Shown here: positions 45,003 through 53,331 of the stretch, piece by piece | Numbering within the stretch: position 1 is the stretch's first letter | How the letters are laid out: every line of letters begins with the position of its first letter | DNA from: Pseudoalteromonas arabiensis | GTDB lineage: Bacteria > Pseudomonadota > Gammaproteobacteria > Enterobacterales > Alteromonadaceae | Assembly (NCBI RefSeq): GCF_001550155.1 | Contig: NZ_LRUF01000026.1 | Span: 62,001-126,000, forward strand | DNA: 64,000 nt | Reading direction: 5' to 3' | Translations under genes and position numbers: made by a program | Notes under the pieces: model-generated | Told to the model about the DNA's origin: nothing | What the model saw: the letters and a program-made list of their open reading frames with translations, nothing else | The model's database searches: none

Positions 45003-47081
45003 ATGACTTTGAATTGGCGTAGTTTAACCCGACCTTATACTGCTATACCGGTATTGCTGTTAGCTGTTTTATCTATGGTTATTTTGCCATTACCCGCATG
45101 GCTACTGGATACCTTATTCACCTTTAATATTGTACTTTCTGTGATCGTGTTATTGGTTGCTGTTTCAAGTTCGAAACCACTCGATTTTTCTGTTTTCCCA
45201 ACCATTCTGTTGGTTGCAACCTTAATGCGCCTTACCCTAAATATTGCATCGACTAGGGTTGTTTTACTACATGGTCATGAAGGCTCTGATGTGGCAGGGC
45301 GAGTCATTCAAGCATTTGGTGAGGTGGTGATTGGTGGCAACTATGTTGTTGGTATCGTCGTATTCATTATTCTGATGGTGATTAACTTTGTCGTAATCAC
45401 CAAAGGTGGCGAGCGTATCTCTGAAGTTGCAGCACGTTTTACTCTTGATGCAATGCCAGGCAAGCAAATGGCAATTGATGCCGACTTAAATGCGGGACTA
45501 ATTGGCCCAGAACAAGCTAAAGAACGACGTACTACCGTGGCACAAGAAGCTGATTTCTATGGTTCAATGGATGGTGCTTCTAAATTTGTACGCGGTGATG
45601 CAATAGCCGGTCTGATCATCTTAGTGATCAACTTACTGGGTGGTGTCAGCATTGGGGTATTTCAGCATGACTTGAGCATGGCTGAAGCATTTCAACGTTT
45701 CGCTCTTTTAACAATTGGTGACGGCTTAGTTGCACAAGTCCCTTCATTATTACTGGCTGTTGCTGCGGCAATTATTGTTACCAGAATGAACGATGAAGGT
45801 GACATGAGTGAAGCGGTGGGAAGCCAGTTACTTGCCTCACCAAGAGTGATTCTAACAGCCGCATTAGTCATGCTGGTGTTAGGTATTGTGCCAGGCATGC
45901 CAAGCCTTGCGTTTATTGGCTTTGCACTGCCTCTTTTGTATGTTGCTTGGCGACTTTACAAAAAGACACCACAAGGGCAGTTAGAAGAAGCGCAAAGTAT
46001 TACAGATACAATTGCCCAAGAACAAGCAGCTCTGAGCTGGCAAGATATTCCGCATGTCGATACTTTAAGCGTTGAGCTTGGTTTTCGTTTAGTTTATTTG
46101 GCCGATAAGGAAAAAGGTGAGGAGCTAGCAAAAACAATACGTGGTATGCGTAAAAGCTTATCTGAACAACTTGGTTTCTTGTTACCTGAAATCAGAGTTA
46201 AAGATAATCTCAATCTTAATCCTCAAGAATATAAAATCAAACTAGCAGGAGTGGCCGTTGCGTCTGCTCAACTGAATGCCAAGCAGCTACTAGCTTTAAA
46301 CACCGGCGATACTTACGGCCAGTTAGATGGTGAACTAACGACGGACCCAGCTTATGGTTTGGAAGCTGTGTGGGTTGATGAGCAAAATAAAGCCAAGGCA
46401 CTGAATATGGGTTATTCAGTTGTCGACTTAGCCACGGTAATCGCAACGCATATGGGCAAAGTGATAAAAGAGCATTTAGATGAGCTGTTTAGTTATGAAG
46501 ATATTCAAAACTTACACGAGAGATTAAAGACTGTATCACCTAGTTTGGCTGATGCGCTTGAAAAGTCTTTACCAATTAACCTGCAACTAAAAGTGATGAG
46601 AATGCTACTTAAGGAGCATGTCGCGATTGGTGATATCGTGACTATTGCAGGCACTTTAGTTGACAGTATCGAAGTCACAAAAGACCCTATTCTACTTGCT
46701 GCCGATGTACGCTGTGCACTAAAACGTGTGTTAGTAAAACAAGTGATGGGCAATCGTGACGAATTAGCTGCTTATAGCTTAGATGAAAAACTAGAGCAAA
46801 CGATGCAAAGTTCGTTAGAACAAGCCATGCAAGCAGGGAAGGTAGCATTAGATAGTTTTGCTGTAGATCCTAATTTACTTGGCCAGTTCCAACGAGCCAT
46901 GCCTGTGATTACTGATGAAATGAAATCTCAAGGTGTTAACCCTGTGTTGATTGTTATTCCGCAGCTAAGACCTTTACTGGCGCGCTATGCACGTTCATTT
47001 ACGAAGGGAGGTTTATCAGTGCTTTCTTATAATGAAGTGCCTGATAATATTAAAGTTAGTATCGTTGGCTCTTTAGGATAG
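45003..47081 (+). CDS. flhA: flagellar export gate protein FlhA (lateral)
   Basis: 692 residues. Eight N-terminal membrane helices (to about residue 320), FHIPEP signature RFTLDAMPGKQMAIDADLNAG (about residues 146-166), and the cytoplasmic domain binding substrates and chaperones. Last gene of the run that begins at 35637; the next gene lies 316 bases on, behind a riboswitch. Confidence 0.96.
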   Translation: MTLNWRSLTRPYTAIPVLLLAVLSMVILPLPAWLLDTLFTFNIVLSVIVLLVAVSSSKPLDFSVFPTILLVATLMRLTLNIASTRVVLLHGHEGSDVAGRVIQAFGEVVIGGNYVVGIVVFIILMVINFVVITKGGERISEVAARFTLDAMPGKQMAIDADLNAGLIGPEQAKERRTTVAQEADFYGSMDGASKFVRGDAIAGLIILVINLLGGVSIGVFQHDLSMAEAFQRFALLTIGDGLVAQVPSLLLAVAAAIIVTRMNDEGDMSEAVGSQLLASPRVILTAALVMLVLGIVPGMPSLAFIGFALPLLYVAWRLYKKTPQGQLEEAQSITDTIAQEQAALSWQDIPHVDTLSVELGFRLVYLADKEKGEELAKTIRGMRKSLSEQLGFLLPEIRVKDNLNLNPQEYKIKLAGVAVASAQLNAKQLLALNTGDTYGQLDGELTTDPAYGLEAVWVDEQNKAKALNMGYSVVDLATVIATHMGKVIKEHLDELFSYEDIQNLHERLKTVSPSLADALEKSLPINLQLKVMRMLLKEHVAIGDIVTIAGTLVDSIEVTKDPILLAADVRCALKRVLVKQVMGNRDELAAYSLDEKLEQTMQSSLEQAMQAGKVALDSFAVDPNLLGQFQRAMPVITDEMKSQGVNPVLIVIPQLRPLLARYARSFTKGGLSVLSYNEVPDNIKVSIVGSLG

Positions 47082-47171
47082 TGTAAGCGGTATGAATTTA
47101 ATATGAATAAATACCCATAATGTTGCTTTTTGGTTTTTTTTATCTATAATCATTAAGAATTAGGTACTTGT

Positions 47172-47194
47172 TAACTGTTTTATAATAACAGTTA
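47172..47194 (+). promoter_or_regulatory. promoter -10 box within an operator-like palindrome
   Basis: Arms TAACTGTT and AACAGTTA with a seven-base spacer; TATAAT (47181-47186) lies between and within the arms. A transcript starting near 47193 would carry the full aptamer. No convincing -35 is seen 17 bases upstream, so an activator may be needed or the palindrome may bind a repressor. Confidence 0.55.
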
Positions 47195-47220
47195 CTTAGT
47201 TGGAAACACTAAGACAATTA

Positions 47221-47297
47221 AATGGCAAACTACACCGAAAGGGTAGGACGCAAAGCTTCCAGTCTAAAACCGCAAGGTCATGATAGTGGGGTTACAT
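47221..47297 (+). ncRNA. cyclic-di-GMP-I (GEMM) riboswitch aptamer
   Basis: The diagnostic GEMM-I elements appear in the right order and spacing: GGCAAAC; a hairpin CTACAC-CGAAAG-GGTAG with the GAAA tetraloop; GGACGCAAAGC; a short stem region ending AGTCTAAA; a second hairpin ACCGCAAGGT with a GCAA tetraloop that can act as the docking arm; then GATAGTGGGGTTAC. This matches the layout of the Vc2 riboswitch (GGCAAAC..GAAA..GGACGCAAAGCC..CTAAA..GGTAGCGGGGTTAC). It lies about 100 bases before motY, followed by lafK and fliEFGHIJ. Ligand choice (cyclic-di-GMP against cGAMP) and the sign of control cannot be read with certainty. Confidence 0.9.
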
Positions 47298-47397
47298 TAA
47301 CTTAGCGGCACGTCTATTCGCCTCTTCAGGCAATTTGTTCCGCTTATTATATACGTTAAAGCCCTTAATTGGGCTGTTTATGATAATTGGAATACGA

Positions 47398-48282
47398 ATG
47401 AACAACTCATATCAGCTTGTTAAGGCAACTTTTTTAATTGTTGTAGGCATTATAACTGCTTCTGCATTGCCTGTGAAAGCTGAACGCGTAATTACCCAAA
47501 ATTATGAGCAGGCAACATGGTATGTCAGTGGCGATGCTTTTTATTGCCAACTTAGCCAAAAATTAGATAGTTATGCGCAATTATCGATTATTAGCGAGCC
47601 TGCAGAGCCACAGCACCTAGATTTTAAGTGGTTGTTAACCGAACGTGATATCACGGATGTACAAGTATTTGCCCGTACAGCGGATTGGCAAAACAAGCAA
47701 GCAATCGCCCCTTCTATACAATTCTTTTCAGCCAATATTGAGCAGCAACAGGTTACGTTTAAACAAGGTGTTGCACCTCTTTTAAGCGCCATTAAGCAAG
47801 GCTACTGGTTAGATACAATCGTCGGGTTTGGCGATGAGCAACTGAGACTGACCTTTCCTACAACTCATAGTGATAACGCGATTGATAAATACCAGCAATG
47901 CCGTGAAAAATTAGCACCTTTATCTTGGCGACAAGCGAGAGATTATGAAATTAATTTTGACTCAGGAGAGCGTGTTGTTAAACGTGCCGCAGACCTGAGT
48001 TATTTAGAGAAACTAGTTCGTTATATTCAACTCGATCCTAAAGTTAAGAAAGTCATGATTGATGGACATACAGATAATGTAGGTTCTCCACTTGCCAATC
48101 GTTTGTTATCGAAAGAAAGAGCCGATGATGTGGCATCCCGACTTATTGAGTACGGGATCGATGCAAAGTTAATTGAGATCAGGGCTCACGGAGGACGCTA
48201 TCCCGTGGCAAGCAATTCAGATTCGAACGGTCAGTCTTCAAATAGGCGCGTCTTAATTCGTCTATTTCGTCAAAAAAGCTAA
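47398..48282 (+). CDS. motY: sodium/proton motor-associated protein MotY-like (lateral)
   Basis: 294 residues from the ATG at 47398, which opens a signal peptide (residues 1-30, ending LPVKA); the frame extends to a TTG at 47335 that runs through the riboswitch platform and is not credible. N-terminal MotY-specific domain and a C-terminal OmpA-like peptidoglycan-binding domain (VMIDGHTDNVGSPLANRLLS, KERADDVASRLIEYGID, SNRRVLIRLF). MotY forms a periplasmic ring that holds the stator around the rod. Four bases of gap then the ribosome-binding site of lafK, so the two are one transcript. Confidence 0.9.
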   Translation: MNNSYQLVKATFLIVVGIITASALPVKAERVITQNYEQATWYVSGDAFYCQLSQKLDSYAQLSIISEPAEPQHLDFKWLLTERDITDVQVFARTADWQNKQAIAPSIQFFSANIEQQQVTFKQGVAPLLSAIKQGYWLDTIVGFGDEQLRLTFPTTHSDNAIDKYQQCREKLAPLSWRQARDYEINFDSGERVVKRAADLSYLEKLVRYIQLDPKVKKVMIDGHTDNVGSPLANRLLSKERADDVASRLIEYGIDAKLIEIRAHGGRYPVASNSDSNGQSSNRRVLIRLFRQKS

Positions 48283-48297
48283 GGTGTGAGAAGGAAT

Positions 48298-49608
48298 ATG
48301 GATCAGAAACATCTACTATGGCTTGCGCCAGAACAACCATCACGTGAAATTGAATTGGCGATCAATGATGAGCAGTATCAACTTCTGTACACAGATTCGA
48401 TCCCCGATGCTATTGGTTATTGTTTGAGTTATCAGCCTGAACTGGTATTAATTGATGCTCACCAAGCACAAATGAACTTGGTTGACTTGGTAAAACTAGT
48501 TAAAAGAACTCATCAAGGTGGACAAATTATCACGCTTGTGGAATCGAACCAAGGTGAGCTTGCTTCACAGTCACTCAATAATGGTGCTGTCGACTTTTTA
48601 CTTAAACCGTTTTTTGCTGATCAACTCAAACTAACTATCCGTAACGCTGATTCTATGAAGCATGGTGTGAGTGACTTAATTGCTGTGTCACTGAAATCAC
48701 AGCAAGTGCTGAGACTTGCCAATCGTGCAGCACAGACATCTGCAAGCGTACTCATTATGGGTGAGTCGGGTACAGGTAAAGAAAAGCTCGCTAACTTCAT
48801 TCATCAATCTTCTCCACGTGCAGATAAGCCATTTATTGCGGTTAACTGCGCAGCTATTCCAGAAAATATGCTGGAGTCTATGTTATTTGGTTATAACAAA
48901 GGTGCATTTACGGGGGCGGTAGCACAGCAAGCGGGTAAGTTTGAGCTTGCAAATGGCGGCACTATTTTACTGGATGAGATAACTGAACTGCCTTTAGAGC
49001 TGCAAGCTAAATTACTTCGTGTCCTACAGGAGCGAGAGGTTGAGCGATTAGGCAGTCATCAACGCATTAAACTCGACATTCGTGTGATTGCAGCATGCAA
49101 TAAGCCACTGCGTGAGCAAGTAGAGAAAGGCCTTTTTCGTGAAGACTTATTTTACCGCTTAGATGTATTGCCGTTAATGTGGCCAGCATTACGTGACCGA
49201 AGTGACGATATTTTACCATTAGCGAAGTATTTTATTGCTAAATACGGAGATGAGAAGTTTCACTTTAGTCAACAGGCAGAGCAGTTGATGCATAGCTATC
49301 ACTGGCCAGGTAATGTTCGTGAGCTGGAAAATGTAGTGCAAAGGGCATTAGTGATGGCTCGCGGTGTCGAAATTCAAGCGGCAGATCTAAACCTACCCGA
49401 AAACGTTAAAGCACTCACGACAACCAGTGCGTCACAGTTAAAACATAGCAAGAAACAAGCTGAATTTGATTATATTTATGATTTACTTAGCCGTTTCAAA
49501 GGACACAGAACCCAAACCGCAGAGGCACTCGGTGTGAGTACCCGAGCTCTTCGATACAAAATAGCCGCCATGCGTGAGTATGGCATGGATATAGACGCAA
49601 TCGCTTAA
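48298..49608 (+). CDS. lafK: sigma-54-dependent activator of lateral flagella (LafK type)
   Basis: 436 residues from the ATG at 48298 (GAAGGAA six bases ahead). N-terminal degenerate receiver domain (to about residue 125): the phospho-acceptor Asp (VLIDAH) and the Lys-Pro (LLKPF) are present but the acidic pair at the start is lacking. Central AAA+ domain: Walker A GESGTGKE (about residue 155), sigma-54 contact loop GAFTGA (about 202-207), Walker B ILLDEITELP. C-terminal Fis-type helix-turn-helix (RTQTAEALGVSTRALRYKIA). The natural activator of the sigma-54 promoter ahead of flgB. Downstream of the GEMM riboswitch. Confidence 0.93.
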   Translation: MDQKHLLWLAPEQPSREIELAINDEQYQLLYTDSIPDAIGYCLSYQPELVLIDAHQAQMNLVDLVKLVKRTHQGGQIITLVESNQGELASQSLNNGAVDFLLKPFFADQLKLTIRNADSMKHGVSDLIAVSLKSQQVLRLANRAAQTSASVLIMGESGTGKEKLANFIHQSSPRADKPFIAVNCAAIPENMLESMLFGYNKGAFTGAVAQQAGKFELANGGTILLDEITELPLELQAKLLRVLQEREVERLGSHQRIKLDIRVIAACNKPLREQVEKGLFREDLFYRLDVLPLMWPALRDRSDDILPLAKYFIAKYGDEKFHFSQQAEQLMHSYHWPGNVRELENVVQRALVMARGVEIQAADLNLPENVKALTTTSASQLKHSKKQAEFDYIYDLLSRFKGHRTQTAEALGVSTRALRYKIAAMREYGMDIDAIA

Positions 49609-49624
49609 TTTAAGGAACAGAGTA

Positions 49625-49948
49625 ATGTCACCTATTGAAAGTCAACGCCTTCTGCTTGGAAAAATGACTGATATGCAGCAACTAGCTGCGGCAGAGAGCA
49701 TTGCGCCTGCAGCAAGTAAATATCAAGACGCAGCAATTAGTACTGAATTCAAAACAGTTGTTCGCGCTGTTAATGAGCAACAAAATATCTCATCGCAAAT
49801 GATGCATGCGGTAGATACGGGGCAAACGGATGATGTTGTGGGGGCAATGGTTGCAAGTCAAAAAGCCAGCCTAAGCTTCTCAATGTTAATGGAAGTACGC
49901 AATAAACTACTTAATGGCATTGATGATGTCATGCGTATGTCACTGTAG
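49625..49948 (+). CDS. fliE: hook-basal body adaptor FliE (lateral)
   Basis: 107 residues. FliE C-terminal motif: DVVGAMVASQKASLSFSMLMEVRNKLLN. Links the MS ring to the rod. 16 bases after lafK, AAGGAA in front. Confidence 0.93.
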   Translation: MSPIESQRLLLGKMTDMQQLAAAESIAPAASKYQDAAISTEFKTVVRAVNEQQNISSQMMHAVDTGQTDDVVGAMVASQKASLSFSMLMEVRNKLLNGIDDVMRMSL

Positions 49949-49956
49949 AGGTTGTT

Positions 49957-51684
49957 ATGAAAGGCGAATTAACTAAAGCTGTACCGCCGATGTCTGGGGA
50001 GACAAACCTACGTGAAAAAGTCGTAAACTTCTCAAATAAAATAAACTTTTCAAATAAAAGCCATGATAGAAATGTCGCGACAATCGCTTTATTGGCGACG
50101 TTAGTAGCTGCAACTATCGTTGTTATTTTGTGGACATCAGCAAAGAACTACGTGCCACTCTACGGCAACCAAGAAAGTTATGATAAAGCCAATATTTTAG
50201 AAATATTGGATAAAGAACAAATTGTGTTTCGTATCGATAACGACACAGGCAATATTTTAGTTCCTCAAGAAAAATTAGCAGACGCACGAATCACTCTAGC
50301 TGCACGTGGTATTAAAGCTTCAATGCCTGAGGGCGTTGATAACCTAAGTGCTAAAGTGTCGATGGGCACAAGCCAGTTTATGGAATCGATGCAATATCAA
50401 CATGCTTTGGAGGGAGAACTTGCTCGCACCATTATTAATATGCAAGGTGTTCGCAATGCGCGAGTACATTTAGCAATACCAAAGCGTAGCTTATTTATAG
50501 GCAGAGAAGAGCAAAAATCAGCTGCATCTGTAATGGTTGATTTAGCGCCAGGGCATGAGCTAAAAGCTGAACAAGTGGAAGCTATTATTTCACTCATCAT
50601 TGGCTCGGTACCAGGTTTAAACCCGCGAGATGTATCAGTAGTCGATCAACGCGGTAAGTTACTGTCGGGTGATTTATTTGATACCACTCCCGTTGGTAAA
50701 GAAAGTGATAAGAAGCTCGCATTTATCGAAAAGGTTGAACGTAACATAGAACAACGCGCTGAAATTATGTTACTGCCTATTTTAGGCGAAGGAAATTTTC
50801 GAATTCAGGTCTCAACAGATGTTGATTTTAGCGTTGTTGAAGAAACACGTGAAGCGGTAGACCCACAAGGGGTGTTAAAGCAAGAATTGGTTAAATCAGA
50901 TTCTCGACAAGACCAATTTGCCGGTGGTATTCCAGGTTCACTGGCTAATCAACCTCCATTGCCAGATCAAGAAGGTGAAGAGGCTGAAAATGAACGAGTG
51001 TCTGAACGCAGTGAAAGTAGCCGTGAATATGAAAATGGCCGCTCTGTTACCCATACTCGTTTTGAAGTTGGACGCTTAAGCTCAATGAGCGTATCGGTAC
51101 TTGTTAATGAACAAGCCGCAGCCACAGCTGAAGGTTGGAGCCAAGAAGGCCTAAACTCTTTAGGCGAAATGGTTAAAACAGCCACCGGTTTTAATGAGCA
51201 GCGTGGCGATCAGTTCAATATCACCAGTTTTACATTTGTTGAAGCAAAACCTTTTGTACCGTCTGACGGATTACAATGGTGGCAAATGCCTGAAATTCGA
51301 GAGTATGCTCGTTACATTTTCGGTACTTTTATTAGCTTAATGCTTATTTTCTTTGCGGTAAGACCGCTGGTAAATCATTTGATTAAAGGCAAAACAACAG
51401 CTTCAACACCAAGTGAAAATGAGCAAGAAAAATTAGCCGCCGCTAAAAGCGATGCCTATGAAAGACAAAGTACACCTCTGGATGGCGCACTTGAGCGAGA
51501 TAGCAAAAATGAGCAGCCTGAGCAGGAAGGTGAAAATATTTCGTTGCCTAAGATAGGCAGTGATTTTGAAGAGCAAATTGCACATATGCAGTTATTAGCA
51601 AGCCGAGAAACCGAGCGTGTAACTTCTGTTATTAAATATTGGGTAGAGCAAGGAGTTGAAGTTGAGTCAAGTAAATCAAGATAA
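49957..51684 (+). CDS. fliF: MS-ring protein FliF (lateral)
   Basis: 575 residues. Two membrane helices (about residues 42-62 and 448-468), ring-building motifs LYGNQESYDKANILEILDKEQI and PGLNPRDVSVVDQRGKLLS, and a C-terminal FliG-binding tail (MQLLASRETERVTSVIKYWV). Its end overlaps fliG. Confidence 0.95.
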   Translation: MKGELTKAVPPMSGETNLREKVVNFSNKINFSNKSHDRNVATIALLATLVAATIVVILWTSAKNYVPLYGNQESYDKANILEILDKEQIVFRIDNDTGNILVPQEKLADARITLAARGIKASMPEGVDNLSAKVSMGTSQFMESMQYQHALEGELARTIINMQGVRNARVHLAIPKRSLFIGREEQKSAASVMVDLAPGHELKAEQVEAIISLIIGSVPGLNPRDVSVVDQRGKLLSGDLFDTTPVGKESDKKLAFIEKVERNIEQRAEIMLLPILGEGNFRIQVSTDVDFSVVEETREAVDPQGVLKQELVKSDSRQDQFAGGIPGSLANQPPLPDQEGEEAENERVSERSESSREYENGRSVTHTRFEVGRLSSMSVSVLVNEQAAATAEGWSQEGLNSLGEMVKTATGFNEQRGDQFNITSFTFVEAKPFVPSDGLQWWQMPEIREYARYIFGTFISLMLIFFAVRPLVNHLIKGKTTASTPSENEQEKLAAAKSDAYERQSTPLDGALERDSKNEQPEQEGENISLPKIGSDFEEQIAHMQLLASRETERVTSVIKYWVEQGVEVESSKSR

Positions 51685-52693
51685 TGTGACAATGTCAGCA
51701 CCTGCTCGTGCGTCACTCGATAGAGCTGCTATTTTACTGCTCAGTATGGGCGAAGAAAATGCAGCAAGTGTGATCCGTAAACTCGGTCGCCGTGAGGTAC
51801 AGGCAATCTCAGAGCGAATGGCCAGTATTTCTAACATTACAAAAAATGATGTAGCTGACACGCTCACCAGTTTTTTCGATTGTTACCGTAACGAAAGTGG
51901 GGTTAATGGTGCATCAAGGCTGTATCTTGAAAGAGCACTTGATAAAGCCGTTGGACGTAAGCTTGCCCGTGGCATGTTAGATGATATTTATGGTGGCGCG
52001 ATGAGTGACGATCTGCGTCGTTTAGAGTGGATCCCACCTGAGCTAATTGTCCGTTTCTTAGAGCATGAACATGTGCAAATGCAAGCGCTGTTTTTAGCGT
52101 TTTTACCAGCGGATCAAGCCGCTGCTGTCATTGCATTGTTTCCTCAAGCAAAGCATGAAGACCTATTATACCGTATTGCCAGCTTACGAGAAGTCAGTGA
52201 GCATGTGATGGATGATATTCGATTAACCATTGAAGCCTGTATTGAGTTTGTCGGCAAGCAAGTCGGCTCTCAGGTAAATGGTGTTGATAAAGTCGCTGAT
52301 ATTATGAGCCGTTATAACGGCAATAAAAGCCAAATTATTGAAGTTATTAAAAAGCATGATTTACAAGTGGCAGATGCAGTACAAGAGCGTATGTATGACT
52401 TTGCCAGTTTATTACTGCAAAGTGATGAGACCCTTTCTCAATTAATGAACGACGTACCTGACGAGCTTTGGTTGATGGCATTAAAAGGCGCAGATGAAAA
52501 AATTGTGGCGCGCCTTTTGGGGGCATTACCAAAACGCTTAGCGCAAGTGTATCAACAGCAGTTAGAAGCAACAACATCACAGCCGGTGAGTAAAGTGGAT
52601 GCTGCACGTCGTGAAATCATGAGCATTGTACGTGATATGAGCAAGCGAGAAGAAATTACTTATCAGCTATACGAAGAAGAGACCGCGGGTTAA
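51662..52693 (+). CDS. fliG: flagellar motor switch protein FliG (lateral)
   Basis: 343 residues from a TTG at 51662, chosen because AGGAG lies exactly six bases upstream; this overlaps the end of fliF by 23 bases. A TTG at 51656 and an ATG at 51692 are alternatives. FliG N-, M- and C-domains: AAILLLSMGEENAASVIRKL, LRRLEWIPPELIVRFLEHEH with the EHPQ-like motif replaced by EHVQ, and the torque helix DVPDELWLMALKGADEKIVARLLGALPKR. Confidence 0.93.
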   Translation: MSQVNQDNVTMSAPARASLDRAAILLLSMGEENAASVIRKLGRREVQAISERMASISNITKNDVADTLTSFFDCYRNESGVNGASRLYLERALDKAVGRKLARGMLDDIYGGAMSDDLRRLEWIPPELIVRFLEHEHVQMQALFLAFLPADQAAAVIALFPQAKHEDLLYRIASLREVSEHVMDDIRLTIEACIEFVGKQVGSQVNGVDKVADIMSRYNGNKSQIIEVIKKHDLQVADAVQERMYDFASLLLQSDETLSQLMNDVPDELWLMALKGADEKIVARLLGALPKRLAQVYQQQLEATTSQPVSKVDAARREIMSIVRDMSKREEITYQLYEEETAG

Positions 52694-52698
52694 GTGCT

Positions 52699-53331
52699 AT
52701 GCAAGCTTATCAATTTCCAACGTTAACAAAAGAACAACAGCACCAGAGTGTTCAACAGCGTATCGAGGCAGCTGAGCAGGCTGCTTGGCAAAAGGGTTAT
52801 GATGAGGGATTAAAGCAAGGTCAAGCGGCGCTACAAGCTGATATAGAAAAGCGCGTCTCGCAGCAAGCTGAACTATTACTACAAGAGCGTGAACTAGAAT
52901 TAAAGCAGCAAATGCTGGCACAATTCGATGTGCTAACACAGCAAACAAAGCAACAACTTAATCTGCTGTCTAATGAGGTACTAAAAGATCTTAGTGTGTT
53001 AGTTGCAAAGGTCGCGGAGCAGGTAATTGCCTGTGAGTTAACTTTGCAGCCTAATTGCTTAATTGATTTAGTCGAACAGGCCCTCAATTTATTAGCAGGG
53101 CGAGATGATGTTAACGAAATTGTTTTTTCTAGCGCTGATGCGGCCCTTTTTGACGATTCAAGCTTTGATAAAATACCCCTAACAGTGAGTTTTGAGCCTC
53201 AACTTGCAAGCGGCAGTGTAAAGCTTATTTCTAGTGAGCAAAGCCATAGCTTGTCTCTTTCAGAGCGTTTAGATGCTGTACTTGCTGATATAACGCCAGC
53301 CCTTCTAAACGGTCAAGTTATTCATGAGTAA
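52699..53331 (+). CDS. fliH: flagellar ATPase regulator FliH (lateral)
   Basis: 210 residues. Charged coiled-coil N-terminal half (WQKGYDEGLKQGQAALQ with the GxxxG-like repeats), and a FliH C-terminal domain (LIDLVEQALNLLAG). Overlaps fliI by 8 bases. Holds FliI at the export gate. Confidence 0.9.
   Translation: MQAYQFPTLTKEQQHQSVQQRIEAAEQAAWQKGYDEGLKQGQAALQADIEKRVSQQAELLLQERELELKQQMLAQFDVLTQQTKQQLNLLSNEVLKDLSVLVAKVAEQVIACELTLQPNCLIDLVEQALNLLAGRDDVNEIVFSSADAALFDDSSFDKIPLTVSFEPQLASGSVKLISSEQSHSLSLSERLDAVLADITPALLNGQVIHE

Larger units (their letters stand above)
47082..47397 (+). other. motY-lafK leader region, 316 bp
   Basis: Non-coding region between flhA and motY. In order: A+T-rich stretch with T8 (47140-47150), a -10 box overlapped by a palindrome (47172-47194), a cyclic-di-GMP-I aptamer (47221-47297) and a possible expression platform (47304-47346) with the nested stems GCGG/CCGC and GCCT/AGGC. 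Confidence 0.8.

Noticed and set aside
47335..47397. TTG start of motY at 47335
   Set aside because: It would place coding sequence over the riboswitch platform and put 21 residues before a clean signal peptide that starts at the ATG at 47398.
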